DNA of 64,000 nucleotides, taken from Marinilabiliales bacterium (GTDB lineage: Bacteria; Bacteroidota; Bacteroidia; Bacteroidales; ML635J-15). Positions 32,080 to 40,097 of the stretch are shown here, in pieces. The translations under genes were made by a program, and so were the position numbers. The stretch lies in NCBI GenBank assembly GCA_002869385.1, contig PKTB01000022.1, positions 124,001-188,000 of the forward strand, read 5' to 3'. The notes below the pieces were generated by a model. That model had not been told where the DNA came from. It worked only from the letters and a program-made list of their open reading frames with translations, and made no database searches. Every line of letters begins with the position of its first letter. The first letter of the stretch is position 1.

Positions 32080-33981
32080 TTATTTTAATAAGTTTAATTT
32101 GCTTGTTGAAATTTCGTTACCGTTAATGATTCTTACAATGTAAGTACCATTAGCTTGGTTTGAAAGGTCGATATTGTTGATGTCTTGAGCATTCTCAACA
32201 CTAGCAACAACTTGTCCCATTAAGTTAACGATTTCAATAGTAGCACCTTCAACATTGGAGATAACAACCTCACCAGTTGATGGGTTTGGATACATATTAA
32301 TGTTAGTTTCAGCAAATGTTTGAGGAGCACTTCCTAATGTAGGAACAATATATGCTCTAATCATTGGAACAGCATTGTAATAGTTTGTAATAGTGGTCCA
32401 TTCTGTATCACCTTCAAACATCCAGGTTGTTCCCCATACACTTGAAGGAATAGTATTATCTTCACCTATCCATAAAGAATTCTCTTCACCTAAATAGTAG
32501 AATTCAAGTGCTACTTTTATTTCTGCTGATTCACCTTCAGGTACAGTTATCATTGCAACATCTGTAAATGTAAAACTAACCCATGTTCCTAAATCAGTTT
32601 CTTCAAGTGTATAAAGAGGAGATGCTGATAAGACATTCCAAGCTTCAGTATCAGTATCCCATGTTAATACGTTACATATAAGTGCTGTTCCTGCTGTTGA
32701 GTTAGAAGTAACATAAGCTTGAACAGAGTCTAGAGTTGTTGACTCAAATAATGTATAATCAACGGCAAACATATCACCATCTGTACCACCATCAACCCAA
32801 ATAGCTGGTCCGCAAACACCGTCAAGGTTTCCACCATCACGAGCATATTCATAGTCAGTTACTTCGAAATATGTAGAATATGTATTATTTCCCGGTTCAG
32901 CATCAGTTTGTCCATCAATAGTTACTTCGAAATCAATATCATATTGTCCTAAAATATACTCATCAGCACCCATTACGTAAGGTTCACCATCACCCCAGGC
33001 AATATCTAATGTGTCTTTCTCACCGGAAGCAAGAACTGCATCATGCACATAGTTAAATGTATAAGCTTCGTTTGTTTCAGGATCTGTAATAGTAATGTCA
33101 ACTACAGGAGTAGAATCTTGCATACCATTATTCATAACTTCAACATTGAAGAAAACAAAACTATTTTCAGTAGTCATTGTTTCCTCAGGAATCATACCGT
33201 AGTGTGAGCTAATATGGTAATACTGTTCTTGACCAGCTTCATGATAATCAACTGCGCTAAAGAAGTTAGTTGCTGTAGAAACTAATTGAAGATCATAATC
33301 AGGAGCATCAACGATACTGATATCATCAATATACCATCCATAATCCCAGTCACCTACATTGTGGAAACGGAATTTCACATTTGATTCATTTCCTAGATCT
33401 GGAACATTTAATAAATAAATGTAATCAGAAGCAGTAGCTCCACCTTGAACTACATCATGAAAAAGTTCCACCTGATTTACAGTTGTCCAATCGTCAGTTG
33501 TCCATTCGAAATAAACTACGTCAGCCCATCTTTTGAAATAAGTTGAGAAAACAAAACGTGGAGCGTCAACAGTAGAAAGATCGATAGGGTTAACGATTCC
33601 AATCCAAGCATCTTGAGTTGGGTCACCTGATGATGAACCCATGTCTGAATTATATAAAGCAAAACCGTTATCTACAGTTGGAGAAACAAAGTCATCTGGC
33701 ATTCCATATGGAGGAATCAAATCTGCAGGAGCTGTTTCAACTGTACAAATAACCCAATCTTTGTCTTCTGTATCTACTGCATGGTCCATTTCCCAATCAG
33801 TAGGCTCAGAGAAGTCGTTTGACCAAATAGCTTCTTTGGTTAACTCATCATAACTGATGTTTTGGCTGTGCTTAGTAAAAGTAGGAACATCTCTACTTGG
33901 TTCAGCTTGTTTTTGTACATATTGTCCAAAAGCTACTGTGCAAGCCAATGTGACAATTAAAAGTAAAGTAAAATTTTTCAT
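32080..33981 (-). CDS. T9SS-exported jelly-roll/adhesin-type protein
   Basis: A signal peptide (ending AFGQYVQ) precedes a choice-of-anchor-J-like module of about 200 residues (IWSNDFSEPTDW ... DAWIGIVNPIDLST ... YGWYIDDISIVDAP), then beta-sandwich domains, then a T9SS type A sorting domain (INMYPNPSTGEVVISN ... ANGTYIVRIINGNE). It is acidic, rich in Asp, Glu and Thr, and 633 residues long. Surface adhesion or substrate binding is plausible, with no catalytic motif seen. The gene is intact and monocistronic, with its own terminator. Confidence 0.8.
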   Translation of the reverse strand: MKNFTLLLIVTLACTVAFGQYVQKQAEPSRDVPTFTKHSQNISYDELTKEAIWSNDFSEPTDWEMDHAVDTEDKDWVICTVETAPADLIPPYGMPDDFVSPTVDNGFALYNSDMGSSSGDPTQDAWIGIVNPIDLSTVDAPRFVFSTYFKRWADVVYFEWTTDDWTTVNQVELFHDVVQGGATASDYIYLLNVPDLGNESNVKFRFHNVGDWDYGWYIDDISIVDAPDYDLQLVSTATNFFSAVDYHEAGQEQYYHISSHYGMIPEETMTTENSFVFFNVEVMNNGMQDSTPVVDITITDPETNEAYTFNYVHDAVLASGEKDTLDIAWGDGEPYVMGADEYILGQYDIDFEVTIDGQTDAEPGNNTYSTYFEVTDYEYARDGGNLDGVCGPAIWVDGGTDGDMFAVDYTLFESTTLDSVQAYVTSNSTAGTALICNVLTWDTDTEAWNVLSASPLYTLEETDLGTWVSFTFTDVAMITVPEGESAEIKVALEFYYLGEENSLWIGEDNTIPSSVWGTTWMFEGDTEWTTITNYYNAVPMIRAYIVPTLGSAPQTFAETNINMYPNPSTGEVVISNVEGATIEIVNLMGQVVASVENAQDINNIDLSNQANGTYIVRIINGNEISTSKLNLLK

Positions 33982-34123
33982 AAATTATAATTTTTAAGTT
34001 GATAAATAAAATTCTCTAATCTTAAATTAAAATGCAAGTTATGTAATTTTTACAAATTGACAAAATTTTTTCTTTAATACTCAACTTTTCAGGCGTTTTA
34101 TTGGAGCATAACGAATTATCTTG

Positions 34124-34131
34124 TAATTTTG
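34124..34131 (+). promoter_or_regulatory. Bacteroidota -7 promoter element TAATTTTG
   Basis: An exact TAnnTTTG match lies 17 bases before ATG 34149, which supports that start over the upstream TTG at 34101. Confidence 0.55.
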
Positions 34132-34148
34132 TAAAAAACATTTATAAA

Positions 34149-34850
34149 ATGAAGACTGAAGATAGTTCAAAAGAGTTGCTTTTTAATTCTCCGGAATCTT
34201 TGTTTTACAATCTCTCCAAGGGTGATAAAGAGTTGTTGATGAGGAATACTGATTGTAGATCATATAAAAAGAATGAATTGGTTTTTCTTGAAAATTCGAA
34301 ACCTACCGGTTTAATTTGCTTATCAGAAGGAAAAGTAAAAATATTTAAAGAAGGAGCAGGAGGTCGCGATAAGATTGTTAGAATGTCACGTCCGGGAGGT
34401 TTTATCGGGTATCGAGCATTGTTTGCAAATCAGAATTACCATGCTTCAGCGGTTGCTATTGAACCATCAGTTGCATGCACAATTGAGAAAAATACTTTGT
34501 TCTCAGTAATGAAAAATGATCCAAACCTGACTTTTGCAATATTAAAATCACTTGCAACAGAACTAGGTTTTTCAAATATGAGAACAGTCAGTTTAACTCA
34601 AAAGCATATTCGTGGACGCTTAGCAGAATCACTTTTATTTTTAATTGACACCTATGGGTATTATGAAGATGGTTTAACAATTAAAGCTCTTTTATCTCGT
34701 GAAGATATTGCAAGTTTAAGCAATATGACCACCAGTAATGCTATCAGAACACTGTCTACTTTTGCTTCGGAAAAAGTAATTGCTTTAGAAGGAAGAAGAA
34801 TTAAAGTCTTGGATTTAAAAATGTTACAGCGAATTTCAAATATTGGATAA
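34149..34850 (+). CDS. Crp/Fnr-family transcription regulator
   Basis: The 233-residue protein has an N-terminal cyclic-nucleotide-binding-like beta roll (GLICLSEGKVKIFKEGAGG, then GGFIGYRALFA), a long dimerisation helix, and a C-terminal winged helix with the recognition segment LSREDIASLSNMTTSNAIRT. The Fnr iron-sulfur cysteines are absent, so it likely senses a small ligand or redox state in another way. Bacteroidota carry many such regulators; the target cannot be told. It stands alone between a T9SS gene and yicC. Confidence 0.85.
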   Translation: MKTEDSSKELLFNSPESLFYNLSKGDKELLMRNTDCRSYKKNELVFLENSKPTGLICLSEGKVKIFKEGAGGRDKIVRMSRPGGFIGYRALFANQNYHASAVAIEPSVACTIEKNTLFSVMKNDPNLTFAILKSLATELGFSNMRTVSLTQKHIRGRLAESLLFLIDTYGYYEDGLTIKALLSREDIASLSNMTTSNAIRTLSTFASEKVIALEGRRIKVLDLKMLQRISNIG

Positions 34851-34870
34851 AATCAAATTTAAATATTTTG

Positions 34871-34898
34871 TAACCTCCGATTTTCGGGGGTTATTTTT
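34871..34898 (+). terminator. Terminator of the Crp-family gene
   Basis: TAACCTCCGA and TCGGGGGTTA pair around a short loop, followed by a T run, 21 bases after the stop codon. Confidence 0.65.
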
Positions 34899-34950
34899 TA
34901 TATAAAATGTTTGCATTATAATCAAATTGTCGTATTTGAAAAACTTTGTG

Positions 34951-34958
34951 TAAGTTTG
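34951..34958 (+). promoter_or_regulatory. Bacteroidota -7 promoter element TAAGTTTG for yicC-gmk
   Basis: An exact TAnnTTTG match lies 22 bases before the yicC ATG. Confidence 0.55.
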
Positions 34959-34980
34959 CAGAAATAAATTTTCAGAGCGT

Positions 34981-35856
34981 ATGATTATCTCTATGACAGG
35001 CTACTGCCGAGAAGTACTGGAATATAATAATAAGAAAATCAGTATTGATATTAAATCTCTTAATTCCAAAACAAGTGATATTAACACAAGAATCCCGGGA
35101 TATTATAAAGAGAAAGAACTTGAGATTAGAAAATTACTTTCTCAAAAATTGAAAAGAGGTAAAATGGACTTCTGCATGTTTGTTGAATTGAATTGTGTTG
35201 AAAGCTCAAATCAAATAAACGAAGATGTTGTTGTAAACTACTATAATCAGGTAAAATCAATATCAAATAACAATAACATTCCTTTGGGTAATGATTTGCT
35301 AACCGGCTTATTGAAAATGCCGGATGTAATGAAGAATAATACTGATGAATTATCTGATGAGGAGTGGGCTGTAGTCTTAGAGACCATAAATAAAGCAGTT
35401 GATTCATGTATTAATTTTAGTGAAGTTGAAGGTAAAGGACTTGAAAAGGATATTATTAGCAATATTAAAAGTATTTTAAACCTTCTGTCACAAGTTCCAG
35501 AGTTTGAGCAAGATCGAATAAATAGAATAAGGGAAAGACTTAAATCAGGGATTAAGGAATTAGAAACAAATAATAATTCTAATGAAAACAGATTTGAGCA
35601 AGAGATAATTTATTATCTAGAGAAACTTGATATAAATGAAGAAAAAGTCAGACTTGAAAAGCATTGCGACTATTTTCTTGAAACTATTAAATCAGAAGAA
35701 CAGGTTGGTAAAAAACTTGGTTTTATTTCTCAGGAAATTGGCAGGGAAATAAATACTTTGGGTTCCAAAGCAAATCATGCTGAGATGCAAAAATTGGTTG
35801 TAATGATGAAAGAAGAACTTGAAAAGGTTAAAGAACAGTTATTAAACGTCTTGTAA
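34981..35856 (+). CDS. yicC: YicC-family endoribonuclease-like protein
   Basis: The 291-residue protein has the N-terminal YicC signature (SMTG...), the IKSLNSK block, the N-terminal pattern [20 protein letters not shown], and the C-terminal DUF1732 end ([20 protein letters not shown]). YicC proteins are RNases that act in sRNA and mRNA decay. The SMTGFG[RK] motif reads SMTGYCR: codon 9 is TGC (35005-35007) in place of GGC, another G-to-T type change at a conserved Gly. The gene is followed two bases later by gmk, the usual pairing. Confidence 0.9.
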   Translation: MIISMTGYCREVLEYNNKKISIDIKSLNSKTSDINTRIPGYYKEKELEIRKLLSQKLKRGKMDFCMFVELNCVESSNQINEDVVVNYYNQVKSISNNNNIPLGNDLLTGLLKMPDVMKNNTDELSDEEWAVVLETINKAVDSCINFSEVEGKGLEKDIISNIKSILNLLSQVPEFEQDRINRIRERLKSGIKELETNNNSNENRFEQEIIYYLEKLDINEEKVRLEKHCDYFLETIKSEEQVGKKLGFISQEIGREINTLGSKANHAEMQKLVVMMKEELEKVKEQLLNVL

Positions 35857-35857
35857 A

Positions 35858-36424
35858 ATGGGAAAAGTTCTGATATTTTCAGCACCTAGTGGAGCCGGGA
35901 AAACTACCCTGGTTCATAGTTTACTCGATAATGAAGAATTTAAATTGGAGTTTTCTGTTTCTGCATGCAGTCGGAAGAAAAGAGGAAAAGAAACTCATGG
36001 AAAAGATTACTACTTTCTTACTGTTGATGAATTTAGAGAAAAGATAAAGAATGATGAGTTTCTCGAGTGGGAAGAAGTGTATGAAAATAACTATTATGGT
36101 AGTTTGAAATAAGAAGTAGAAAGGATTATTCAAGCAGGTAATAATGTAATTTTTGATGTTGATGTAAAAGGAGGGATAAACATAAAGAAGTATTATAAAG
36201 ATAATGCTCTTTCTGTTTTTGTTATGCCTCAGTCAATAGAGGAATTGGAGAAAAGACTCAAAGCTCGTTCTACGGATGATAATCAAGCTATTAAAACAAG
36301 AATAGAGAAAGCAAAATATGAATTAGATTTTGCTGATAAGTTTGATGTAAAAATAGTTAATGATGATTTGGAGCGGGCCAAAATCGAAGTCCATAAAGTC
36401 GTAAAAGAATTTCTATCTAAATAA
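35858..36424 (+). CDS. gmk: Guanylate kinase; in-frame TAA
   Basis: The enzyme phosphorylates GMP to GDP and is normally essential. The P-loop [12 protein letters not shown], the GMP-binding [14 protein letters not shown] and [12 protein letters not shown], the segment [11 protein letters not shown] and the lid ARSTDD are all present in one frame of 188 residues, the family length. TAA at 36110-36112 cuts it in YYGSLK*EVERII. Relatives have Ser there (LKSEVERI), so TCA with C changed to A is the simplest origin; GAA is possible. The conserved PPS reads PQS (CAG at 36230-36232), again a C-to-A change. As written, only a dead N-terminal half would be made. Confidence 0.92.
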
Positions 36425-36454
36425 AAAAAGCTCCGAATTACGGAGCTTTTTTTT
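36423..36454. terminator. Bidirectional terminator between gmk and the T9SS esterase
   Basis: AAAAAAAGCTCCG and CGGAGCTTTTTTT form a stem with T runs on both strands, serving the two convergent genes. Confidence 0.8.
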
Positions 36455-37631
36455 ATCTCGTTACCATTATCTTTTTGTCAATAGTTTTGTTATTGGATAA
36501 GAACCTAAAAATGTACATACCCTCTGGAAAGTCTCTTAAGTCAACCACTTGATGGTTTTCAACTTTTTCTGTTTTAACTAATGAGCCTAGGATATCATAA
36601 ACTCTTAAAACAGCAGTTTCATTTTCACCAATAACTACATGAATAAAATTTCTTGCAGGATTTGGATATAGTGTAATATTATTGCTTGAGAAATCACTAT
36701 TAGTAATTCCTACTGAGAAATCCATAGTGTTAGTAAAAAACTTATATATTTCTGTAGAATAATCCATATCGTTTTGCGGAGTATAATACCATTCGTGGTC
36801 ACCACCAATAACTTTTATATGAGCAACATATGAATAATTATCTCCGTTTAGGTAAACATATCTTTCAAATGTTTTTCCGTCTGCTTGTGTGTCGGGCCAG
36901 ATATTTACAATTGGATCTACATCACAATTATTATAGTTTCTCCAATATTCTACAGTCTCTAATGCACCTGTTCCAACAGAGTAAACTCCTACGCCGGTAT
37001 CAAAATCGGCATTATCATATGTAACTTGAGTGTCAGCGTCTCCATGAATATGTAAAGCGTTAACATTTGCAAATGCAGCAGGAGTTAAGGATGCTCCAAT
37101 TGTTCCGCTAACAGATGCTATAGCTGTTATTCTATCGCCATGTTCCAGAGCCATTCTGTTACACATAAATCCTCCCATGGAGAATCCCATAAAAAATATT
37201 GAGTCTGTATTAATGTTTAAGTTGTTTTCCAGAGAATCAAGTACTGCAGTTAGGAACCCTGAATCGTCAACATTTTCATTTAAAATTACGTCTCCGATTA
37301 CTGTCCCGTAAGCGGCCACACCCGAATTCCAGGCAGTTCCAAAATCCATTCCCATTACCTGGGCCATTAGAGCTTGTGGAGTAATAATCAGCCATCCTGA
37401 AGCTTCACCAAATGCATTAAGAGCTAAAGCACTTGAGAAGTTTGTCATATCATCTCCTAAGCCATGTAAGCAAAAAATCACAGGAGTCGGATTGTCACCG
37501 GTATATGATGTTGGTACATATTCAATATACTGTCTGTCTGTTCCGTCCCAGTTTAAGGTTCTGGTAGTTTGCTGAGCAAACATAGAAATGCTAATTGTTG
37601 CAGCAACAATTAAAAGTAAATATTTCTTCAT
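36453..37631 (-). CDS. T9SS-exported PHB-depolymerase/feruloyl-esterase-like hydrolase
   Basis: The start at ATG 37631 gives a good signal peptide (MKKYLLLIVAATIS ... FAQ). An alpha/beta hydrolase of the LpqC/PHB depolymerase type follows, with the oxyanion region FCLHGLGDD, the nucleophile motif MGFSMGGFM (GxSxG), an Asp in IHGDADTQVTY, and a late His in GGDHEWYY. A T9SS sorting domain closes the protein (ITLYPNPARNFIHVVIGEN ... EGMYIFRFL). It probably cleaves esters of plant polysaccharides or polyesters outside the cell. The gene is intact. Confidence 0.82.
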   Translation of the reverse strand: MKKYLLLIVAATISISMFAQQTTRTLNWDGTDRQYIEYVPTSYTGDNPTPVIFCLHGLGDDMTNFSSALALNAFGEASGWLIITPQALMAQVMGMDFGTAWNSGVAAYGTVIGDVILNENVDDSGFLTAVLDSLENNLNINTDSIFFMGFSMGGFMCNRMALEHGDRITAIASVSGTIGASLTPAAFANVNALHIHGDADTQVTYDNADFDTGVGVYSVGTGALETVEYWRNYNNCDVDPIVNIWPDTQADGKTFERYVYLNGDNYSYVAHIKVIGGDHEWYYTPQNDMDYSTEIYKFFTNTMDFSVGITNSDFSSNNITLYPNPARNFIHVVIGENETAVLRVYDILGSLVKTEKVENHQVVDLRDFPEGMYIFRFLSNNKTIDKKIMVTR

Positions 37632-37691
37632 AGGATATAGTTTTTGGTTTGTTACGTTGTCAAATTTAATAAAAAAAACATTCAAATTATA

Positions 37692-38849
37692 CTAAATTCT
37701 GGTTTTTAGTATTTTTTTAACAATATCAGGAGATATGTTTTTATTTTCCCCGAGTTTTACATATTTACGCTCTTCCAGTTTATTACAAATTATATCAATT
37801 GCAGATTCAGGAATTTTGTAATCAGAAAGTAGTGTTTTAATATTTAGATTATGGAAAAACTCTTCGGTTTTTTCAATTGCATTTTTTATTGCAGAGTCTT
37901 TATCAGAAATATCTATATTCCAAACATTTTTTGCAAAATGAAGAAGTTTATCTTCTTTTTCGTCTTTCATTATATTAATAACTCCCGGTAATACAATTGC
38001 CAGAGTTTGGGCATGATCAACTCCATATTGTGCAGTAATCTCATGTCCTATTAAGTGTGTTGACCAATCCTCTGGCACACCGGCAGATAACAAACCATTT
38101 AGAGCCATTGTTGCAGCCCACATAAGGTTTGCATTAGCATCATAGTTCTTTCTGTCTTCTAAAACTTTTGGTACTTCTTCGATTAAGACTTTTAATAAAG
38201 ATGCAGAATAGGCATCCTGAACAGCCCCATTAACAGGATATGTAATATATTGCTCTGTAATATGAATAAATGCATCAATTATTCCGTTGGAGATTTGAAC
38301 ATCAGGTAATGAATACATTACTTCGGGATTCAATATTGAAAAAACAGGCATTAAAAGCGGACTTCCAAAGGCTAACTTATCTTTTGTTGAAACTCTGGTA
38401 ATTACGGCACCACCATTCATTTCTGAACCTGTTGCAGGAATTGTTAGTACAGTTCCTAATTTTACAGCGTCATTGAACTTAGCATATTTTGCAAGCATAT
38501 CCCATGGATCATTTCCTTGATATTTAATAGCTGCAGCAATAAATTTTGAACCATCAATAACACTTCCACCACCACCAGCAAGAATAAAATCGATATTTTC
38601 TTTTTTACCGATTTCAACCGCTTGCATTAGTGTTTCATATTCAGGATTTGCCCCGATACCACCAAACTCTATAATATTTTTTCCTTGAAGCTGTTCTTTG
38701 ACTTTATCGTAAATGCCATTTTGTTTTATACTACCCATTCCATATGTGAGTAGAATATTATTATAGCCTAAAAGTTCCTCAGATATTTTATCATACTGAT
38801 CTTGTCCAAAATGTATTCGGACAGGATTATAAAATGTAAAGTTCTTCAT
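37692..38849 (-). CDS. Iron-containing (group III) alcohol dehydrogenase
   Basis: The start at ATG 38849 gives MKNFTFYNPVRIHFGQDQ, the normal beginning of butanol-dehydrogenase-like enzymes. The NAD(P)-binding region has GGGGSVIDGSKFIAAA and TIPATGSEMNGG. Fe-binding residues lie in GIIDAFIHITEQY and SAGVPEDWSTHLIGHEITA ... YGVDHAQ. It reduces aldehydes or oxidises alcohols in the cytoplasm; substrate unknown. The gene starts ten bases after the lgt stop and is probably cotranscribed with it. Confidence 0.85.
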   Translation of the reverse strand: MKNFTFYNPVRIHFGQDQYDKISEELLGYNNILLTYGMGSIKQNGIYDKVKEQLQGKNIIEFGGIGANPEYETLMQAVEIGKKENIDFILAGGGGSVIDGSKFIAAAIKYQGNDPWDMLAKYAKFNDAVKLGTVLTIPATGSEMNGGAVITRVSTKDKLAFGSPLLMPVFSILNPEVMYSLPDVQISNGIIDAFIHITEQYITYPVNGAVQDAYSASLLKVLIEEVPKVLEDRKNYDANANLMWAATMALNGLLSAGVPEDWSTHLIGHEITAQYGVDHAQTLAIVLPGVINIMKDEKEDKLLHFAKNVWNIDISDKDSAIKNAIEKTEEFFHNLNIKTLLSDYKIPESAIDIICNKLEERKYVKLGENKNISPDIVKKILKTRI

Positions 38850-38859
38850 TGTATTTATT

Positions 38860-39759
38860 TTATGTTTTGTCTTTTTCTTCAGGAACGGGGCTTTTCTTTT
38901 TAAACCAGCCATATCCTCTTGCCATAAGTGCCAAACATAAAAGTATAAATGGGATACTCAATATTTGACCCATTCTTATTGCAGATGTCCAACCGTCAAA
39001 TTCGACTTGATGCACTTTTGTATATTCGATTACGAATCTAAAAGCAAAAAGTATAGTTATAAACCATCCAAGGAATGTTCCTTCTTTCCATTTTTGGATA
39101 AACTTTTTAAAGATGAAATAGAAAGATATAAACATTATAAAATAAAATATCGCCTCATATAATTGAGTTGGGTGTCTTGGTGTCCAGAACTCTGCAAGAC
39201 AATTAAAATCCATAGTGTCACAGTGTCCGGTTGCAGCATCAATAGCAGGTTGTAAGTCGTCTCGGTTTTTCATAAACTTGAATCCCCACGGGAGACTGGT
39301 TGGGACGCCAAATATTTCAGAATTCATTAGGTTTCCTAACCTAACAATACCGCCTGCAAGAGGGACAATTAATGCTATTCTATCCAGCATTGCCAGGAAT
39401 TTTATATTATATTTTCTGCTATATAACCAGACAGCTAATAATATACCGGCAGCACCTCCATGACTTGCAAGGCCACCTTCCCAAACTTTGAGAATTTCAA
39501 TAGGATTTGAGAGATAATATCCGGGATTATAAAAAAGACAATGACCTAATCGTAAGCCAACAACGACTCCGATAATGACATAAATAGCCAGTTTATCAAT
39601 ATTGTTTTGTTGATGTCCTTCTTTCTTCATTACTTTTGAAACAATCAGATATCCCAAAAGGAAGCCAATTGCAAGTAAGAAGCCATACCAACGAATACCT
39701 CGTTCACCAATTTGAAAAAGAATAGGATAAGCATCCCAAACTACATACAAAAATTCCAT
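38860..39759 (-). CDS. lgt: Prolipoprotein diacylglyceryl transferase
   Basis: The inner-membrane enzyme attaches diacylglycerol to the lipobox Cys of prolipoproteins. Seven hydrophobic segments and the conserved blocks RWYGFLLAIGFLLGY, GLRLGHCLFYNPGYYLS, WEGGLASHGGAAG, the Lgt signature around GGIVRLGNLMNSEIFG, and RHPTQLYEA are present. At 299 residues it has the usual length. A TAAGTTTG element lies upstream. Its presence fits the several lipoproteins in this window. Confidence 0.93.
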   Translation of the reverse strand: MEFLYVVWDAYPILFQIGERGIRWYGFLLAIGFLLGYLIVSKVMKKEGHQQNNIDKLAIYVIIGVVVGLRLGHCLFYNPGYYLSNPIEILKVWEGGLASHGGAAGILLAVWLYSRKYNIKFLAMLDRIALIVPLAGGIVRLGNLMNSEIFGVPTSLPWGFKFMKNRDDLQPAIDAATGHCDTMDFNCLAEFWTPRHPTQLYEAIFYFIMFISFYFIFKKFIQKWKEGTFLGWFITILFAFRFVIEYTKVHQVEFDGWTSAIRMGQILSIPFILLCLALMARGYGWFKKKSPVPEEKDKT

Positions 39760-39776
39760 AATTATTTAGTTTGACA

Positions 39777-39784
39777 CAAACTTA
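39777..39784 (-). promoter_or_regulatory. Bacteroidota -7 promoter element TAAGTTTG for lgt
   Basis: An exact TAnnTTTG match on the minus strand lies 17 bases before the lgt ATG. Confidence 0.5.
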
Positions 39785-39960
39785 CATAAAGTTTTTTATT
39801 GCCGCAATAAGTAAAGATTAAATATCATTCATATTCAAACGCTCCGATAGCTTTCGGAGGAGTCGCGCTTGAGCTAGAATGATATTTCAAGTAAAGAGAT
39901 ACATTTGACTTTGAATCTTTCTTTTATTTCCTTATTTAGTTGAAAATAAAAAAAACTTAT

Positions 39961-39968
39961 TATTTTTG
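39961..39968 (+). promoter_or_regulatory. Bacteroidota -7 promoter element TATTTTTG for tRNA-Leu
   Basis: An exact TAnnTTTG match ends 10 bases before the mature 5' end of the tRNA. Confidence 0.6.
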
Positions 39969-39978
39969 CACTCACAAT

Positions 39979-40062
39979 GCCCAGATGGCGGAATAGGTAG
40001 ACGCGCATGGTTGAGGGCCATGTCCACGCTTGTGGGTGCAGGTTCGATTCCTGTTCTGGGCA
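39979..40062 (+). tRNA. tRNA-Leu (anticodon GAG)
   Basis: The cloverleaf is complete with a long variable arm: acceptor GCCCAGA/TCTGGGC, anticodon stem CATGG/CCATG with loop TTGAGGG (anticodon GAG, reads CUC/CUU), variable arm around CCACGCTTGTGG, T-loop TTCGATT, discriminator A. CCA is not encoded. Confidence 0.95.
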
Positions 40063-40064
40063 CA

Positions 40065-40097
40065 AAAATGTCCTTTGAAATTTCAAGGGGCATTTTT
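40065..40097. terminator. Terminator shared by tRNA-Leu and the convergent T9SS gene
   Basis: AAAATGTCCTTTGAAA and TTTCAAGGGGCATTTT pair with two mismatches, with T runs on both strands. Confidence 0.65.

Noticed and set aside
37371..39872. CRISPR array or other regular repeats
   Set aside because: No evenly spaced direct repeats occur anywhere in the window; the short hairpin near 39840 (CTCCGATAGCTTTCGGAGG) is a single intergenic palindrome.
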